Source: Ophiura sarsii
Lineage: Eukaryota; Echinodermata; Ophiuroidea; Amphilepidida; Ophiuridae
NCBI GenBank assembly: GCA_035610835.1
Contig: CM069447.1
Location: 38,724,057-38,788,056, forward strand
Length of the DNA: 64,000 bases
Reading direction: 5' to 3'
Within the stretch, counting starts at the first letter, position 1, and each line of letters starts with the position of its first letter. Shown one piece after another: positions 60,901 through 64,000 of this stretch. Below the pieces are notes generated by a model, which saw nothing but the letters and a program-made list of their open reading frames with translations, ran no database searches and was not told the origin of the DNA. The translations under genes and the position numbers were made by a program.

Positions 60901-61182
60901 GAAAACAAAAGTTATCAATAAATTGTAAAACAGCAAACGAACTCGTAAAGTGCGACCTTTAATTGCTGGTCAACAGGTGAGAAACGCGGGGTTCTACCCC
61001 ACAACGAACCCTGGGGTCCTATAAAATAAAAGTTAGGTTTCCTATTCCACTCCTAGGCCCACAAAGGAACAGGTGGTGTCAGGTGACAAACCATCAGTTT
61101 TGCTCGCGCTCGACCTGCGACAGTAGTATTGCTTTATTCCGTAATGTTTAAGAGGGAATAAAATCATGTCCTGGGCAGTTCA
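60901..61182. other. unassigned sequence
   Basis: No gene or repeat recognised. Confidence 0.35.
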
Positions 61183-61254
61183 CTTTCGCTAGTCTAGTGG
61201 TTGAGAGACATGCTTTGCATGCAGAGGTCCAGGGTTCGATTCCCACTATAGGAC
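61183..61254 (+). tRNA. tRNA-like, degenerate (tRNA-Ala TGC-like)
   Basis: It has TAGTCTAGTGGTTGAGAGAC (A-box/D arm), a TTTGCAT loop as in alanine tRNAs with anticodon TGC, and GGTTCGATTCC (B-box). Only three of five pairs form in both the anticodon and T stems, and the acceptor does not pair, so it is probably a pseudogene or SINE head. Confidence 0.5.
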
Positions 61255-61284
61255 AACCCCCTTGTTTTACGTCACCCATCCTCT

Positions 61285-61430
61285 ATCTTAAAATGCATAT
61301 ATCACGCATTTCATTTATTGCTGTATTTTGCATATTTTACGCATTTTAAGGCAACGGATCTTAAAATGCATATATCACGCATTTCATTTATTGCTGTATT
61401 TTGCATATTTGACGCATTTTAAGGCAACGG
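61285..61430. repeat. 73-bp tandem duplication, AT-rich
   Basis: Two head-to-tail copies of a 73-bp word starting atcttaaaatgcatat, differing at one base. An inverted third copy lies at 61812-61873. Confidence 0.9.
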
Positions 61431-61639
61431 AATAAATCGCAATAACACTGACAAAGTAGTTTAAGAATGCAGGATATCCAATATTTATAGTTTAAGATTG
61501 TAGGATACCCAATTTATAGTTTGAGATTGAGCCATCCTTGTTTTTACCTCCCCGACCACCAACCCCCTGAGTGTTTTGTCATATAATTATGTATCAATAT
61601 GATTTCCAAGGTGTCAAATCTAGCATGTCGGTTGGTAGG

Positions 61640-61800
61640 TCGTGCAGCGCCTGCGGCGGGCCTATCTAAATTGGACCCAACTTAAATCGGTTCGCAACAA
61701 GCCGGCCTCGTCGCCGCGGCCGCAGGCGGCCTGCGGCTCCGTTTCTTACTAGCGCCTGTGGCGGGCTATCCGCGTCTCGGCCTCCGGCATCGCATGGGTA
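61640..61800. other. GC-rich island between inverted AT-rich repeats
   Basis: High G+C with gcgcctgcggcgggc at the left and agcgcctgtggcgggc at the right, plus a ccgcggccgcaggcggcctgcgg stretch capable of hairpins. It is flanked by the repeat at 61285-61430 and its inverted copy at 61812-61873, so the whole may be one composite element. Confidence 0.5.
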
Positions 61801-61811
61801 CTGTGAGCACG

Positions 61812-61873
61812 GATGCGTCAAATATGCAAAATACAGCAATAAATGAAATGCGTGATATATGAATTTTAAGGCG
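61812..61873. repeat. inverted copy of the 73-bp repeat
   Basis: Reads cgtcaaatatgcaaaatac, the reverse complement of the monomer at 61360-61430, with minor differences. Confidence 0.85.
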
Positions 61874-62548
61874 AGAATATGTTGTTTACGTGCGGATGGA
61901 CCTGTCAAGTAGGGTCGGTTGGTTGGGCGTTTTTGTTTTTTTACCTTAAATTTCACAAAATCTGCAAAACTTGGGGGAAATTTAACATTTTTTCGGCCAA
62001 AAAGCGGCTGATTTGAGCCCAAATGTTCTAAATTCTTTTCTTTTTAAAATCAAACAACACCCGCAAAATGGGACGCTTGGTCCTGTTAAACAGGGTTGGT
62101 TTTTTCGTCGCCTAATGACAAAGATAATAAAAAGATAATCTTTTAAATTAAATCAAAATAAATTTTAATAATACATTGAAAAAGGGGATTTACAACAACA
62201 ACACAACCAATGACTATCTGTGACTTTATTTAGACACTAATTAGTCCATGACAAACTAAATGTAGTGTGAAAATCCAGTTTCAAATATATTTACTACTAA
62301 TAATAAAAATGTTATTCAGGCTTTAACCTCATCACTCAATAACGGTGATAAATACGTATGAGTATTATTGAACTTTGCCTATAACATGATATACACTTGA
62401 GGGCGTGATAACGATCATGCTGAAATCAATAATTGATCGTTTATTAAACAAATATTACATACGAGCATTTTATTGTTTTTTACTAAGAAGTCGCGGGATC
62501 ACTTAGGAATCCAAATTACAGCAACATTTACTTATTATATTAGATCGT
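61874..62548. other. unassigned AT-rich sequence
   Basis: No gene, exon or named repeat is visible. Confidence 0.4.
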
Positions 62549-63283
62549 AAATTATGCATTTTTTTAAACATATTTACTTTTCTAATATCTTAAACAAACT
62601 ACCCTGTAAAAATGATCATCAATAAACGTCAATTTTTCCTATTGTATCATTTTTTTCCGTATGGGCAGCCAACAACAAATTTGGAGAGAATCATTGAGTG
62701 TTTGATACGGTACTACCCCATATGTTGAATATTTTTATAATTACGTATATCATTAGTGTTGTTGCTGATGTAATTGTTCTTGTGAGAGGTATTGTTATTG
62801 AGTTTCTTATGGCGTTTTGGTGCCTGGGTGTTTATGTTTGTTTGTGTTTATATTTGTCTGTATGGTTGGTTTATTTTTTGCTGGTTTTGTTAGTTCGTTT
62901 TTGTTTGTTTGTTTAACTAATTAATTAGTAAGTTTATTGATTAATGCATTATTTATATTTTGTTGTCCGTGTTTGATGGTTTCGGTTGTTGGGGGGGGGG
63001 GGGGGTGTTTATTTGCTACTGTCTTTGTTTTGATGCAAACAATGCGACATTTGAAATGTTGTTCCCCATAATTTGATATTTTTATTTATTAGATGGTAAA
63101 TTATGCATTTTTTTAAACATATTTACTTTTCTTATTACTTAAAACAAAAGACTCTGTAAAGAGATCATCATTAAACGTATTTTTTTCTATTGCATCAATA
63201 TTTTCCGTATGGGCAGCAAATAACAAATTTGGAGAAATTCATTGGGTGTTTGATACTGTTCTACCCCATATGTTGAATATTAC

Positions 63284-63545
63284 GATGAAAATGCAACCGG
63301 GTAATACTTGTGGCAGGAGACTGGGAAACGAAATCGCTTAGGTTTGAATTTCAGATGCTTTACCATGCGAGGTCTTGTGGCCCAATGGACAAGGCAGTTG
63401 ACAAGCAATCAACAGATCCTGGGTTCGATTCCCGGGCGAGATCGTTTTCCCATTATTGTCTCTTTTCTACCCACGACGGCGAACCTGGTTAAAATATTTA
63501 TAATTTGTTTAATACCCGTCGTATATGCCTATTATTTCTATATAA
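63284..63545 (+). mobile_element. tRNA-derived SINE-like insertion
   Basis: Comparison of the two tandem copies shows about 260 bp present only in the second, between atatgttgaatatt and gtatatcattag. The insertion contains the tRNA-like region at 63371-63444. The ends are not sharply defined because the duplicates have diverged. Confidence 0.6.
63371..63444 (+). tRNA. tRNA-like region with pol III signals
   Basis: TGGCCCAATGGACAAGGC (A-box) and GGTTCGATTCCC (B-box). The anticodon stem GTTGA/TCAAC is perfect, the T stem CTGGG/CCCGG pairs with one wobble, and the acceptor GGTCTTG/CGAGATC pairs with wobbles if one G is bulged. TTTT follows immediately. The loop CAAGCAA lacks the usual T before the anticodon, so a functional tRNA is doubtful. 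Confidence 0.5.
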
Positions 63546-63700
63546 TGTAGTATATCATTAGGTAAGTGTTGTTGCTGATGTAATTGTTGATTAGTAAGTT
63601 TATTGATTAATTGATTATTACAACTGTTTGTCTGTGTTTGATGGTTTAGGGTGTGTTGGGGTTGTTTATTGGCTACTTTCTTTGTTTTGATGCATGTTTT

Positions 63701-64000
63701 TCTGATTGAGTAATAAATTAATTTATGGATCAAATTCTTAAATTATTTGATTGATTCGTGGATGGGGGGGGGGGGGGCGGTTCGTCACCTAAATACTAAA
63801 TACAATTTGATTGATTTGATACTTGATTTATATTATACTTGATTTATTGATTTCCAATTCGCGATTCAAGGGGTAGACTTAATTAATCATAATAAGACAA
63901 TTTTTTCGACAGATTGTAGGTAATAAGACATAATTAGAAGTCATACATAAATTAACAGGTGTTTCTAGATCATTTTTTATTTATTTGGTGCACGTATTGG
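63701..64000. other. unassigned AT-rich sequence
   Basis: Apart from a G run at 63763-63777, no feature is recognised. Confidence 0.4.

Larger units (their letters stand above)
62549..63700. repeat. tandem duplication of about 550 bp, second copy interrupted
   Basis: ttatgcatttttttaaac, ccgtatgggcagc and ccccatatgttgaatatt recur with an offset of about 550 bp, and gttgttgctgatgtaattg recurs again at 63567. The second copy is split by the tRNA-like insertion at 63284-63545. G runs at 62991-63005 and 63763-63777 occupy corresponding places. Confidence 0.8.

Noticed and set aside
62698..62916. A hydrophobic 72-residue frame resembling a small membrane protein
   Set aside because: The hydrophobicity comes from T-rich DNA inside a tandem duplication; the second copy does not keep the frame.

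Overview
This window is non-coding-rich eukaryotic DNA. It has spliced exons with GT/AG borders, several kinds of non-LTR retrotransposon, Penelope-like elements, foldback DNA transposons, tRNA-derived repeats and two 100-N assembly gaps. The extracellular modules (EGF, sushi/CCP, fibronectin III), the abundance of GIY-YIG Penelope elements and the frequent 'taggcctat' words suggest a marine invertebrate deuterostome, most likely an echinoderm. That assignment is inference; no marker gene settles it.

Layout. 1-2.9 kb: a pentamer satellite, a LINE 3' fragment and one fibronectin III exon on the minus strand. 3.0-26.0 kb: a tandem array of about 1.55-kb units, bounded by assembly gaps. Each complete unit carries one 204-nt minus-strand exon encoding a sushi/CCP domain. 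Ten exon copies are present and all are open, with phase 1-1 borders. The array is interrupted by a 2.3-kb TTAA-flanked foldback transposon, by two copies of a second DNA transposon with an internal minisatellite, and by partial unit duplications. 26.1-36.7 kb: a second, unrelated array with a 2.47-kb unit, each unit carrying two tRNA-like pol III modules in opposite orientations and a long hairpin. 36.7-47 kb: nested mobile DNA. A Penelope-like element (family 2) is split by a LINE, which is itself split by a 3.6-kb RTE-like LINE whose single long frame is broken by only two stop codons. 47.4-48.4 kb: two minus-strand EGF exons. 48.9-51.6 kb: a LINE fragment, a GC-rich foldback element and unassigned DNA. 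51.6-53.5 kb: a satellite of about 185 bp with an inserted SINE. 53.5-60.1 kb: Penelope family 1 in inverted and tandem partial copies, a 1.17-kb tandem duplication, a second split copy of Penelope family 2, a Tc1/mariner-like foldback element and a truncated RTE-like LINE. 60.1-64 kb: LINE debris, tRNA-like repeats and tandem duplications.

The only host-gene evidence is on the minus strand, in transcription order: EGF, EGF, ten sushi exons, FN3. All these exons are phase 1-1, so they can be spliced in any number without a frame shift. They could belong to one large secreted or cell-surface multidomain gene, but about 22 kb of repeats separates the EGF exons from the sushi array, so a single gene is a hypothesis. 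No start exon, signal peptide, membrane segment or terminal exon was identified.
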